A stretch of 64,000 bases of DNA from an uncultured Prevotella sp. (GTDB lineage Bacteria; Bacteroidota; Bacteroidia; Bacteroidales; Bacteroidaceae), in the NCBI GenBank assembly GCA_934254985.1, contig CAKQMS010000001.1, forward strand, positions 1 through 64,000, in the 5' to 3' direction. Position 1 is the first letter of the stretch. Every line of letters starts with the position of its first letter. Shown piece by piece: positions 8,827 to 17,773 of this stretch. A model generated the notes under the pieces. It saw nothing but the letters and a program-made list of their open reading frames with translations. It did not search any database and had not been told where the DNA came from. The position numbers and the translations under genes were made by a program.

Positions 8827-8871
8827 GGCACGACTATGATGAAAAGACAACTTTTACATCATAATCGTGCC
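8827..8871 (-). terminator. Hairpin terminator downstream of lemA
   Basis: A 15-bp stem with one mismatch (GGCACGACTATGATG against CATCATAATCGTGCC) and a 15-nt loop, about 40 bp beyond the lemA stop. It probably ends the cyd/cyclophilin/TPM/lemA side of transcription. Confidence 0.65.
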
Positions 8872-8912
8872 ATATTTTGGTTATAAATTTGCTAAAAAGA
8901 ATAGCGTAAGGA

Positions 8913-9494
8913 TTAAATATCCAAATCTGGAGCTTTTTCAGAACCTTCTGCAGCCTCGAACTTGCTCATCTTTTCAAAACCGAAGATGCCTGCTACAAGC
9001 ACATTAGGCATGGTGCGGACAGACTGGTTGTATGCCTGGACGGCAGCATTATATTTCTGACGCGCCTCGTTGATACGGTTTTCTGTACCCTCAAGTTGCA
9101 CCTGCAAGTCTTTGAAGTTGTCGCTTGCTTTCAGCTCAGGATAGTTTTCAGCAATAGCCATGAGTCGACCAAAAGCAGCAGCAACATCGCCCTGTGCCTT
9201 TTGGAAGGCAGCAAGCTTTTCTGGAGTCAACGACTCTGCATCGAGCTTTATCTGAGTAGCCTCAGTTCTTGCCTTAGTAACAGCCTCGAAAGTTTCCTTT
9301 TCATGTTTGGCGTATGCCTTTACGGTCTTTGTAAGGTTAGGAAGTAAGTCCGCACGGCGCTGATATGTTGCCTGCACATTAGCAAGAGCTGTTGTTGCCG
9401 ACTCCTGTTTACCTACCATTCCATTATAGGCAGAAACAGCCCATAATATAGCCACGACGATAACGCCAATGACAATCATTGTTGATTTCTTCAT
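8913..9494 (-). CDS. lemA: LemA family protein
   Basis: A 193-aa protein with one N-terminal membrane segment (residues 5-23) followed by a helical domain facing away from the cytoplasm. The YNGMVGKQESATTALANVQ stretch and RRADLLPNLTKTVKAYAKHE are the family hallmark. Length is usual for LemA. The function of LemA is not settled; in Bacteroidetes it is commonly paired with a TPM-domain protein, as here, where the TPM gene lies 34 bp upstream. The two probably form one envelope-associated unit. Confidence 0.92.
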   Translation of the reverse strand: MKKSTMIVIGVIVVAILWAVSAYNGMVGKQESATTALANVQATYQRRADLLPNLTKTVKAYAKHEKETFEAVTKARTEATQIKLDAESLTPEKLAAFQKAQGDVAAAFGRLMAIAENYPELKASDNFKDLQVQLEGTENRINEARQKYNAAVQAYNQSVRTMPNVLVAGIFGFEKMSKFEAAEGSEKAPDLDI

Positions 9495-9528
9495 AATAAA
9501 ATAAAATATAATTTAGTTGTTAATAATT

Positions 9529-10356
9529 CTACCAGCCACCACTTGAGCCGCCACCTCCGAAGCTACCGCCACCGAAGCTTCCTCCGATAGAGCCGCCACC
9601 AGAATGTGAGCCGCCGCCACCTCCGAAGAAGATGAAAGGTGGAAAATTGTCGTCTTTGTTGTTTCTACGATTATTATTCTTCGGTTTCTTAAACCACGGT
9701 TTCTTGATGATATGCAGGGATAAGAGTATCCACTCAAGAAGATATGCAAACGGAATGCCAAAAATTACAATTAGCATCACAGCTATCAAGAACCAGTCTT
9801 CGGCTGTCATATCTTCGCCCTCAGTATCTTCCTGGAGTGTTAGCTTACCGGTCTTTATCTTCGTTAGCAATCCTTGCGAAGTCTGCACCACAGCCAAATC
9901 GGTGTTTCCGCTTTTCATATTTGGAATGATGAAAGCTTGTGCGATATGGTTGCAATCAACATCAGTAAGTTCGCCTTCGAGACCTTGACCAGGAGCTATG
10001 GTATAGCGTTTGTCGTCGACTGCGATGACAACCACCAGTCCACGTCGGGTATCCTTGTCGCCCACTCCATATTTATTACCCAAGTCTTGAGCCATACGAT
10101 AAGTATCGCCATTCTCAACTCGGCGGGCTACAACGAATGCCACCTGCACCTTGCATCCACGACGTAGAGAATCGAGAAATCTGTCAGCCTGACTTATAGC
10201 TTCAGCCGACAGTAAGCCATCAGGGTCGCAGACATACTTGGTGCGGTCTTGCAGATGCACCATCTTAATATTGTCAGCCGACCAGACCGTAGCCTTTGCC
10301 GAGAAGACAAAGACCAAAAGCATCGACAATATAAAAAGTATTTTCTTTATACGCAT
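9529..10356 (-). CDS. TPM domain (YgcG-like) membrane protein
   Basis: A 275-aa protein with a signal peptide (residues 1-22), a TPM domain (about 35-165) with the CDPDGLLS start, VAFVVARRVE and DKDTRRGLVVVIAVDDKR segments, then a membrane helix (about 190-215) and a Lys/Asn-rich stretch. It ends in about 35 residues of almost only Gly, Ser and Phe, typical of YgcG-type proteins. TPM domains are reported as phosphatase-like or as scaffolds in photosystem repair; the bacterial role is unknown. It is paired with lemA. Confidence 0.88.
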   Translation of the reverse strand: MRIKKILFILSMLLVFVFSAKATVWSADNIKMVHLQDRTKYVCDPDGLLSAEAISQADRFLDSLRRGCKVQVAFVVARRVENGDTYRMAQDLGNKYGVGDKDTRRGLVVVIAVDDKRYTIAPGQGLEGELTDVDCNHIAQAFIIPNMKSGNTDLAVVQTSQGLLTKIKTGKLTLQEDTEGEDMTAEDWFLIAVMLIVIFGIPFAYLLEWILLSLHIIKKPWFKKPKNNNRRNNKDDNFPPFIFFGGGGGSHSGGGSIGGSFGGGSFGGGGSSGGW

Positions 10357-10395
10357 AAGTTATTAAAGAGTAATTAAAGGGAAGTTTCCAACTGT

Positions 10396-11085
10396 TTACT
10401 TCACCACAGTAGCCTTGATGATACGTACATCATCAATAGGACGATCGTAATCATCGGTACGAACATAGTCAATATCGCGAACAACATTCATTCCTTCAAC
10501 AACTTCGCCAAATACGGTATACTGTCCGTCGAGATGAGGAGCGCCACCATATTTACGATAATAGTCGCGAATGTCGTCGGTGAGTTTCACCTTGCCATCG
10601 GTAGCAGCATCAATACGCTCTTGAATGCGATTGAGCGTTAGTTCGCTATAGTTGGTGCCATATACTATATAGAATTGTGCCGACGACGAAGCACGCTCAG
10701 GGTTATCAGCATCAGCCTCGCGAGCAGCAGCCAAAGCACCACGCTTGTGGAAATATTGTGGATACACAATCTCTGCAGGAATTGTATAGTCAGGCTGATG
10801 TTGTCCGACAGTATCGCCAGGCTTAGCATGACGAGTTGTAGAGTCGCCCGTCTGAATCATGAAGTCGGCAATGACACGATGAAACAGATTGCCATCATAG
10901 TAGCCTTCCTTCACTAATTTCAAGAAGTTATCCCTATGGCGTGGTGTTTCGTTGTATAACACCACACGAATGTTACCCTTGTCAGTTTCCAACAACACCT
11001 CATGTCTAACGGTGTCTTGTTGAGCTAAAGCAGCTAATGGGAATACCAATGCTGCAAAGAGAGAAAATAAAAACGATTTCATCAT
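10396..11085 (-). CDS. Secreted cyclophilin-type peptidyl-prolyl isomerase
   Basis: The chosen start gives MMKSFLFSLFAALVFPLAAL, a clean signal peptide ending in AQ. The longer open frame to 11196 would overlap cydB and adds nothing domain-like. The mature part is a cyclophilin: VLLETDKGNIRVVLYNETP, FHRVIADFMIQTGD with the catalytic Arg, then a long insertion before SSSAQFYIVYGTN, and a C-terminal YTVFGEVVEGMNVVRDI. It should catalyse proline isomerisation in the periplasm and so help protein folding. It lies 22 bp after cydB and may be co-transcribed. Confidence 0.9.
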   Translation of the reverse strand: MMKSFLFSLFAALVFPLAALAQQDTVRHEVLLETDKGNIRVVLYNETPRHRDNFLKLVKEGYYDGNLFHRVIADFMIQTGDSTTRHAKPGDTVGQHQPDYTIPAEIVYPQYFHKRGALAAAREADADNPERASSSAQFYIVYGTNYSELTLNRIQERIDAATDGKVKLTDDIRDYYRKYGGAPHLDGQYTVFGEVVEGMNVVRDIDYVRTDDYDRPIDDVRIIKATVVK

Positions 11086-11107
11086 TATATCATATATTGT
11101 TATTTTC

Positions 11108-12250
11108 TTAATATGCTTCGCCACGCGATATCTCGTCGTGGTCGAGTTTCTTCTTGTCGATACATCTCCAAGCATAAACGATATAGGCAAGTACAAATGG
11201 TATGAGCAAAGACACTACAGCCATTGTATGCAACGTGAACTCGCTACTGCAACTGTTGGCGATGGTGAGCGAACTCTGAAGATTAGCTATAGATGGATAG
11301 TAAGCCGTATTGTTCCAACCTGCGCATAGGAGTAACGACAATACCACCATAACTACACCTATACCAGCAAACCATATGCCAAAAATATACACCTTATTAT
11401 ATATAGTACGCACGATGCCATATAGAACCAGCACTACTCCCACAACAAGAGTCAAGGCAACATACCACATATCGATAAGATTATTGAGATATTTCTGAGG
11501 TTCGATGAAGATGTCGCCAGTAGAAGGATTATAAGCAAAGCCATCCTTCAACAATGTGCGAACAAGGAACAACAAGAAGAATACGAGGAAGCAGGCAGCC
11601 TCGACAATTAGTCGGCGAGATATTCGCAGAGAAAGCACTTCGTCGTTGATATTGTTTTTGGTATACAACAAGCCAAGCACTCTCGACAAGAAGAACACCG
11701 CCAAGCCTAATACCACATTCCAAGGGTCGGCAACAGCATCCAAGCCACCCGAAGCGTTTGCCCAATGGCTGATTACAGGCTGCAAGAATACCGTGAGGTT
11801 CATCTTGTCGACCACGAAGTTGGCACCATTAAAGAATGTAGCCACAGCCATGCCAAGGAGCAACGGACCAACTACGCCATTGACGACAAGCATAGTCTGG
11901 AAGGTTCGTGCACCAAGCAGGTTGCCCAACTTATTTTGAAATTCATAGCTCACAGCCTGAACCACAAACGAGAACAATATTATCATCCAAACCCAATAAG
12001 CTCCACCAAAGCTTGTGCTATAGAACAAAGGGAAAGAAGCGAAGAATGCTCCACCAAATGTTACCAATGTGGTGAAGGTAAACTCCCACTTGCGACCTGT
12101 GGAGTTGACAAGCAACCTACGCTCAGCCTCTGTGCGTCCGAGCGAGAACAACATAGAGTTAGCTCCTTGAACAAACATCAAGAATACCAACAATGCTCCA
12201 AGTAGCGATACTAAGAACCACCAATAATGTTGCAAAAACGAATATGTCAT
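11108..12250 (-). CDS. cydB: Cytochrome bd ubiquinol oxidase subunit II
   Basis: A 380-aa, roughly eight-to-nine-helix membrane protein beginning MTYSFLQHYWWFLVSLLGAL, with FVQGANSMLF and the GRKWEFTFTTLVTFGGAFFA region typical of CydB. With CydA it forms the high-affinity bd oxidase that reduces O2 with quinol. This lets anaerobes such as Prevotella scavenge traces of oxygen. It follows cydA after 40 bp in the order DUF4492-cydA-cydB-cyclophilin. Confidence 0.95.
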   Translation of the reverse strand: MTYSFLQHYWWFLVSLLGALLVFLMFVQGANSMLFSLGRTEAERRLLVNSTGRKWEFTFTTLVTFGGAFFASFPLFYSTSFGGAYWVWMIILFSFVVQAVSYEFQNKLGNLLGARTFQTMLVVNGVVGPLLLGMAVATFFNGANFVVDKMNLTVFLQPVISHWANASGGLDAVADPWNVVLGLAVFFLSRVLGLLYTKNNINDEVLSLRISRRLIVEAACFLVFFLLFLVRTLLKDGFAYNPSTGDIFIEPQKYLNNLIDMWYVALTLVVGVVLVLYGIVRTIYNKVYIFGIWFAGIGVVMVVLSLLLCAGWNNTAYYPSIANLQSSLTIANSCSSEFTLHTMAVVSLLIPFVLAYIVYAWRCIDKKKLDHDEISRGEAY

Positions 12251-12290
12251 AATCTTCTGTTTTCAATAAGTTAAACCATAAAATACCTAC

Positions 12291-13844
12291 TTAAAGCATA
12301 CCTCTCTTTATCTGCTTGAGCATGATCGAAATCTCAACAGCAAAGAGTACGGTAAAGAGCACGAGGAAGATAAAGAATGTTGTGGCTACGCTTGCCGAAC
12401 TGATATCAGAAACTGCCGCCCATGTAGGAAGCATGTCCTGAATAGTCCAAGGCTGACGTCCCATCTCTGCCACTATCCATCCACACTCGCTTGCTATATA
12501 TGCCATTGGCAATAGAGCTATAGCAATAAGGTGTACCCACTTGAATTTACGAATATCGTTGTGATAAAGGATATGGAGAATCAAGAGGAAGAAAAGGATG
12601 AAGGCACAACCTAATCCCACCATGACACGGAAAGCCCAGAAACAGAGAGGAACAGAAGGTACCACCTGGTCGGCAGACTTCAGATATCCATAACCGAAGT
12701 AAGGCATATTAGCTTTCAGAGTGGCAAGATGCTGCGCAGCAGTTTCTTCCGACTTTGCCTTCTTGGCGTTGCGATACGACATCAAAGCATTAACGGCTGT
12801 GCGTCCTCGTTTCATCTTCTCCTCTACCGACAGCTCCTTAGTTCCGTCGCTACGAGTATATCCATTCATTATATCCTGTATGCCAGGAACATAGCCATGC
12901 ATATCGCGAGTGGCAAGAACAGAGAGTCCATAAGGTATAGCCAAACGATATGGAGGTTCTTGCTCGTTCATATAGTCAGGTTGTTCGAATGGCGAAACCC
13001 AAGCTACGGCTGTTAGTCCCTGCTCATTTCCACCTTTATACAAAGCCTCCATAGCAGCAAGCTTCATAGGCTGAGACTGAGCCACCTTGTAGGCAGAGCC
13101 ATCGCCCGTAAAAGCAGCGAGCAACGAGGCAACAAGACCTACGCATGCACCAATCTTGATACTCTCTACAGCCAACTTATGTTCACGATCTTTGTATAGA
13201 TACCAACAGCTAACAGCCACGACAAACACAGCACCCACTATCCACGACGAGGTGACAGTATGGCAGAATTTATCTACTGCAAATGGCGACAAGGCAACAT
13301 CGGCAAACGACACCATCTCGTTGCGCATAGTATCAGCATTAAACTCGCAGCCCACAGGACATTGCATCCAAGCATTAGCCACAAGAATCCACCATGCAGA
13401 GATTGTTGCACCCAAGCCTGTGAGCCATGTAGAAGCAAGATGGAATCCTGCCGACACCTTATTCCATCCAAAGAACATCACAGCAACGAAGGTAGACTCC
13501 ATAAAGAAAGCCACTATACCCTCGATAGCCAACGGAGCTCCGAAGATGTCGCCAACAAACCAAGAATAGTTGCTCCAGTTAGTACCAAACTCAAATTCAA
13601 GAATGATACCTGTAGCCACACCCATGGCAAAGTTAACACCAAAGAGACGTTGCCAAAACTTAGCAGCATCTTTCCAAAAACGTTTGCGAGTGCGATAATA
13701 GCATGTCTCTATAATGCCCATGATAAGCGCTAAGCCTAAAGTGAGCGGAACAAACAACCAATGATAGATAGCGGTAAGAGCAAACTGCGCTCTCGACCAG
13801 TCAATGGTTCCGGTAGTAATGTCAAGTAAAAGGTTGTGCATCAT
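12291..13844 (-). CDS. cydA: Cytochrome bd ubiquinol oxidase subunit I
   Basis: A 517-aa subunit I. Visible landmarks are RAQFALTAIYHWLFVPLTLG with the His ligand near residue 27, FGVNFAMGVATGI, FMESTFVAVMFFGW and the C-terminal GWIVAEMGRQPWTIQDMLPT. A long periplasmic Q-loop lies at about 255-400. It binds the haems and oxidises the quinol. Two ATGs are adjacent (13844 and 13841). The gap from DUF4492 is only 28 bp and is filled by a 7-bp tandem repeat. Confidence 0.95.
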   Translation of the reverse strand: MMHNLLLDITTGTIDWSRAQFALTAIYHWLFVPLTLGLALIMGIIETCYYRTRKRFWKDAAKFWQRLFGVNFAMGVATGIILEFEFGTNWSNYSWFVGDIFGAPLAIEGIVAFFMESTFVAVMFFGWNKVSAGFHLASTWLTGLGATISAWWILVANAWMQCPVGCEFNADTMRNEMVSFADVALSPFAVDKFCHTVTSSWIVGAVFVVAVSCWYLYKDREHKLAVESIKIGACVGLVASLLAAFTGDGSAYKVAQSQPMKLAAMEALYKGGNEQGLTAVAWVSPFEQPDYMNEQEPPYRLAIPYGLSVLATRDMHGYVPGIQDIMNGYTRSDGTKELSVEEKMKRGRTAVNALMSYRNAKKAKSEETAAQHLATLKANMPYFGYGYLKSADQVVPSVPLCFWAFRVMVGLGCAFILFFLLILHILYHNDIRKFKWVHLIAIALLPMAYIASECGWIVAEMGRQPWTIQDMLPTWAAVSDISSASVATTFFIFLVLFTVLFAVEISIMLKQIKRGML

Positions 13845-13846
13845 AT

Positions 13847-13888
13847 AATGTTTAGTGTTTAGTGTTTAATGTTTAGTGTTTAATGTGA
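13847..13888. repeat. 7-bp tandem repeat at the DUF4492 stop / cydA start
   Basis: Six 7-bp units alternating AATGTTT and AGTGTTT. Read in the direction of the operon, the array supplies the last codons (HIKH) and the stop of the DUF4492 gene and fills the gap to cydA. The same unit family recurs at 42402-42443 and 45221-45304. Confidence 0.85.
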
Positions 13889-14109
13889 CTATCGTCGGCA
13901 ACTCTTTGTTGCAATTGAGTGGAAACGAAATCAGGTTCCTCTCCCTTATTTGTGTTGTCGCCAATATAATCATGAAAGAAAAATAACTTCAACACCAAGA
14001 ATATCAACACCAGTTTTATGATGATGATAGTCCATAGGGTCTTGCCGACTGTCATATTCCTAAAACCGTCGGCATACAACCTATATATGTTTAAAATCAG
14101 TTTTCTCAT
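13873..14109 (-). CDS. DUF4492 membrane protein, cyd operon leader gene
   Basis: A 78-aa protein: LILNIYRLYADGFRNMTVGK, one membrane helix (about residues 25-45, IIIIKLVLIFLVLKLFF) and a polar tail. DUF4492 proteins stand directly upstream of cydA in Bacteroidetes and are probably small accessory subunits of the bd oxidase, like CydX in E. coli; that role is inference. The final residues come from the repeat array at the stop codon. A minus-strand TATATTTG box at 14136-14143 is the likely -7 element. Confidence 0.88.
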   Translation of the reverse strand: MRKLILNIYRLYADGFRNMTVGKTLWTIIIIKLVLIFLVLKLFFFHDYIGDNTNKGEEPDFVSTQLQQRVADDSHIKH

Positions 14110-14225
14110 TGTCTATTATATGAAATAAGACGCCTCAAATATACAAAATATTATTTAATATTGTTCCTTTTATCCACAAAAATGCTAAAATTTAATATAT
14201 TAAAGACTTGAACAACTTAAAAACT

Positions 14226-14256
14226 TTGCTAATTAAGATAAAAACTATAATTTTGC
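14226..14256 (+). promoter_or_regulatory. Promoter of the efflux operon
   Basis: TTTG (14226-14229), 19 nt, then TAATTTTG (14249-14256): full match to the Bacteroidetes consensus. Transcription would start near 14263, about 50 nt before the first gene. Confidence 0.75.
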
Positions 14257-14312
14257 ATAGATTTTTATACCCTATTTTCATATAAACCGAAAATAATAAA
14301 AAAGAAAGATAT

Positions 14313-15182
14313 ATGAACAAGAAAGTTTTGATTCCAATTATCATTGTTGGATTACTATTGGTAGGCGGTATTGCATATCTTGCTTATAGCCTCAACATGC
14401 AGAAAGAAGAGAACAAAGCCATGCAGGAACTTGCCGAATTGGACAAGAAGGAAATGGAAAACGAATATCAGCAGTTTGCTATGCAATATAGCGAGATGAA
14501 GACTCAAATCAACAACGACTCTATCGTTGCACAGCTTACTGCCGAGCAAGAAAAGACACAACAGCTTCTCGAAGAATTGAAGCGCACAAAGAGCAACGAT
14601 GCTCGCGAGATTTCTCGTTTGAAGAAGGAGTTGGCAACAGTTAGAGCCGTATTGCGTAGCTATGTGCTCGAGATTGACTCGCTTAACAGACTGAACCAAA
14701 ACCTTACAAATGAGAATAACCGCATGAAGGGACAGTATGCCGAGGCTACTCGCCAGATAGAAGGCTTGAACACAGAAAAGGCTTCATTGTCAGAGAAGGT
14801 TGCCATCGCAGCTCAGCTCGATGCCATTGGCATCAACCTCCAGATGAAGGATAAGCGCTCTAAGACCACAGAGAAATTGAAGAAAGCGAAGACTCTTCAG
14901 CTCAACTTCGCTATCGCAAGAAATGTTACAGCACAAAGCGGTATGAAGACAGTCTATGTGCGCATCACATCTCCTACTGGTGCGACCCTCGCTGGTGGTG
15001 GTAGCTTCAGTTATGAGAACCGCAACTTGGAATGCTCTATGAAGAGAACATTTGAATATAATGGCAACGAGACTCCTATCACCCTTTATTGGAATATCAA
15101 CCAGGCTATGGTACAGGGCAACTATAAGGTTAGCATCTTTGTTGATGGCAACATGATAGGTAGCAAGAGTTTTAATCTATAA
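14313..15182 (+). CDS. Membrane-anchored coiled-coil protein, first gene of the efflux operon
   Basis: A 289-aa protein with an N-terminal membrane anchor (residues 4-26), a long Glu/Lys/Gln-rich coiled coil (about 30-165) and a C-terminal beta-rich domain (about 190-289, YVRITSPTGATLAGGGSFSY, then WNINQAMVQGNYKVSIFVDG). I recognise it as a common Bacteroidetes hypothetical without assigned function. It ends 6 bp before the TolC gene, so it is co-transcribed. It may be an envelope-spanning helper of the pump; that is inference. Confidence 0.8.
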   Translation: MNKKVLIPIIIVGLLLVGGIAYLAYSLNMQKEENKAMQELAELDKKEMENEYQQFAMQYSEMKTQINNDSIVAQLTAEQEKTQQLLEELKRTKSNDAREISRLKKELATVRAVLRSYVLEIDSLNRLNQNLTNENNRMKGQYAEATRQIEGLNTEKASLSEKVAIAAQLDAIGINLQMKDKRSKTTEKLKKAKTLQLNFAIARNVTAQSGMKTVYVRITSPTGATLAGGGSFSYENRNLECSMKRTFEYNGNETPITLYWNINQAMVQGNYKVSIFVDGNMIGSKSFNL

Positions 15183-15188
15183 TCGACT

Positions 15189-16709
15189 ATGAAGATAAGA
15201 AATAGCGAAATATCAGCCAAAGAGAGAGGCATGGCAATTGTGCTGTGCCTTCTCTGTTGTATGCTGTCGGCTAACGCACAATCGGTGCTCAACCTCGATA
15301 GCTGCAGAAATCTGGCTCTACGAAATAACAAGCAACTGAACATTTCAAAACTGAAAAAGGAAGTTGCAACGAATACCCGCAAGGCGGCACATACCAAATA
15401 CTTGCCTAAGGTGAGCGCAAATGGTATGTATCAGTTTACATCAAGAGAGATTTCTATTCTTAATAATGAGGACAAGAATACGCTGAGCAACCTCGGTACT
15501 ACTACCAGCGGACAGATTGGCAATAGCGCATCTAACGTGATTGGTCAGCTGACACAGCAAGGCATTATCAGCGGTGAGCAAGCTCAGCTATTTGGTAAGA
15601 TTCTTAATCAAGCAGGTTCAACCATCGGTTCTTCGCTCAACCAGATAGGTCAGCACATTCGCGATGCTTTCGATACCGATACTCGCAACCTGTTTACTGC
15701 TGACATCCTTATCACCCAACCAATCTTTATGGGTGGAGCCATCACAGCAGCCAACAGAATGGCTGAGCTAAGTGAGCAGTTGGCAGACAACAGCATAGAG
15801 AATAGTCGCCAGAGCACTATCTATGAAACTGACAAAGCCTACTGGCTCGTAGTATCGCTAAAGCAGAAGCAGCGTCTTGCCGATAGCTATCTCGACCTTG
15901 TAAAAAAGCTACATTCTGATGTAGAAAAGATGGTGAACGACGGTATTGCTACAAAAGCCGACGGACTGAAAGTGGCTGTGAAAGTGAACGAGGCAGAGAT
16001 GGCAAAGCTGAAAGTTGACGACGGACTGACTCTCGCAAAGATGTTGTTATGCCAGATTTGCGGTATCGACATCAACGGCGATATCACCCTTGCCGACGAA
16101 GACAATGAAGATATTGCTGCAACAACAGCTGTCAGCGATATCAACAAGGAGGAAGCTTTTGAGAATCGTACAGAACTGAAGATGCTCCAAACCACTATCG
16201 ACATTAGCAAGGAGAATACAAAGCTCGTACGTGCAGCCTACTTGCCAAAAGTTGCAGCTATGGGTGGATATATGATGTCGAACCCTTGTCTGTATAATGG
16301 CTTCGAAAGGAAATTCTCTGGTATGTTCCATGTAGGAGTAGTAGTACAGGTACCTGTTTGGTCATGGTTTGAGGGACGCTATAAGATGAACGCCACAAAG
16401 GCAGCCACAAACATAGCACAGATGGAACTCAACGATGCCCAGGAAAAGATAGAATTACAAATCAACCAAACATCATTCCAAACTCGCGAAGCTCGTAAGC
16501 GCCTGTCAATGGCAGAAAAGAATATAGAGAGCGCAAAGGAAAACTTAAGATGTGCGAACATCGGTTTCAAGGAAGGAATAATGAGCACTACAGACGTGAT
16601 GACCGCACAGACAGCCTGGCTTGAGGCACAGTCGCGCAAGATTGACGCAGAAATAGATGTTGCACTTTCAAATACCAATATGAAGAAGGTGATGGGAACT
16701 CTCCAATAA
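15189..16709 (+). CDS. TolC family outer membrane efflux protein
   Basis: A 506-aa protein with a signal peptide (AIVLCLLCCMLSANAQ after a charged N-region). Another ATG at 15231 starts right at the hydrophobic part. I kept 15189 because of the 6-bp spacing. The mature chain has two repeats of the outer-membrane efflux domain: LNLDSCRNLALRNNKQLNIS at the start, long helices, and a second half with LEAQSRKIDAEIDVALSNTN. It would form the outer-membrane channel for the HlyD/ABC-2 genes that follow. Confidence 0.92.
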   Translation: MKIRNSEISAKERGMAIVLCLLCCMLSANAQSVLNLDSCRNLALRNNKQLNISKLKKEVATNTRKAAHTKYLPKVSANGMYQFTSREISILNNEDKNTLSNLGTTTSGQIGNSASNVIGQLTQQGIISGEQAQLFGKILNQAGSTIGSSLNQIGQHIRDAFDTDTRNLFTADILITQPIFMGGAITAANRMAELSEQLADNSIENSRQSTIYETDKAYWLVVSLKQKQRLADSYLDLVKKLHSDVEKMVNDGIATKADGLKVAVKVNEAEMAKLKVDDGLTLAKMLLCQICGIDINGDITLADEDNEDIAATTAVSDINKEEAFENRTELKMLQTTIDISKENTKLVRAAYLPKVAAMGGYMMSNPCLYNGFERKFSGMFHVGVVVQVPVWSWFEGRYKMNATKAATNIAQMELNDAQEKIELQINQTSFQTREARKRLSMAEKNIESAKENLRCANIGFKEGIMSTTDVMTAQTAWLEAQSRKIDAEIDVALSNTNMKKVMGTLQ

Positions 16710-16760
16710 CAATTACAGAAGATACACAATAAATACACGAACTATAAACACGACAAAATC

Positions 16761-17750
16761 ATGTCAGAGAAAACACAACATAAGAACATACTACTTGCCA
16801 TATCGGCTTTCACTATAGTAGTAATCGTCGTTGCCGTAATAGGCTTCGTCTGCTTCGGCAACAATGACGACAACGTTATTCAGGGCGAAGTAGAGGTTAG
16901 CGAATACCGAGTTTCGAGCAAACTCCCTGGTCGTATAGCTGAAATATGCGTTACCGAGGGCGACTTCGTTCACAAGGGCGACACTCTTGCCATCCTCGAT
17001 GTGCCGGAGGTAGAAGCTCAGAAGCGTGCTGCCGAAGCTACACAAGATGCAGCTAAGGCTGTTAGCGATATGGCAGACAATGGTGCTCGCAAAGAGCAGA
17101 TTCAGGCAGCTTATCAGCTATGGCAACAGGCTGTAGCAGCAAGCGATATCGCAGAAAAGACATATAAGCGCTTGCAGAACCTATACAACGAGGGTGTGAT
17201 AAGTGCTCAGAAGCGCGACGAGGCTTTTGCTGCTTACAAGGCTACTCAGGCACAGGTGTTGGCAGCAAAGAGCCAGTATGATATGGCTAAGAGTGGTGCT
17301 CGCAACGAGGAGCGCAAAGCAGCTTCTGACCAGGCAAATGCTGCAAAGAATGCTACCGACGTAGTGAAGTCACTTCTTAGAGAAACTGTTCAGATTGCTA
17401 CTGCCGATGGCGAGGTGAGCGAGATATTCCCTAAGGTTGGCGAGCTTGTTGGTTTGGGCTCTCCTATCATGAGCATTTCAGAGATGAACGACATGTGGGG
17501 AACTTTCAACATTCGTGAAGACCAGCTCAATGGTATGAAGGTTGGCGACACCTTCAAGGCTTATTGCCCTGCTTTCGACAAGGAGATAGAGATGAAGGTT
17601 TACCATATCAAAGACCAAGGCTCGTTTGCAGTATGGAAGGCTACCAAGACCAATGGTCAGTATGATATCAAGACTTTCGAGGTTAAGGCTCGTCCAAGCA
17701 AACCTGTAGAGGGATTGCGTCCAGGCATGACTCTCATTATCCGCAAATAA
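16761..17750 (+). CDS. HlyD family periplasmic adaptor
   Basis: A 329-aa membrane-fusion protein: N-terminal membrane helix (about 9-30), a split biotinyl-lipoyl-like domain (GEVEVSEYRVSSKLPGRIAE, then DTLAILDVPEV), an alpha-helical hairpin (about 85-200, Ala- and Gln-rich), and a beta-barrel domain with TLIIRK at the end. It closely resembles YhiI/YbhG-type adaptors, which link ABC-2 exporters to TolC. Encoded 51 bp after the TolC gene and 23 bp before the first permease. Confidence 0.92.
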   Translation: MSEKTQHKNILLAISAFTIVVIVVAVIGFVCFGNNDDNVIQGEVEVSEYRVSSKLPGRIAEICVTEGDFVHKGDTLAILDVPEVEAQKRAAEATQDAAKAVSDMADNGARKEQIQAAYQLWQQAVAASDIAEKTYKRLQNLYNEGVISAQKRDEAFAAYKATQAQVLAAKSQYDMAKSGARNEERKAASDQANAAKNATDVVKSLLRETVQIATADGEVSEIFPKVGELVGLGSPIMSISEMNDMWGTFNIREDQLNGMKVGDTFKAYCPAFDKEIEMKVYHIKDQGSFAVWKATKTNGQYDIKTFEVKARPSKPVEGLRPGMTLIIRK

Positions 17751-17773
17751 CAAGATGTTTAAGCAAATTATAG

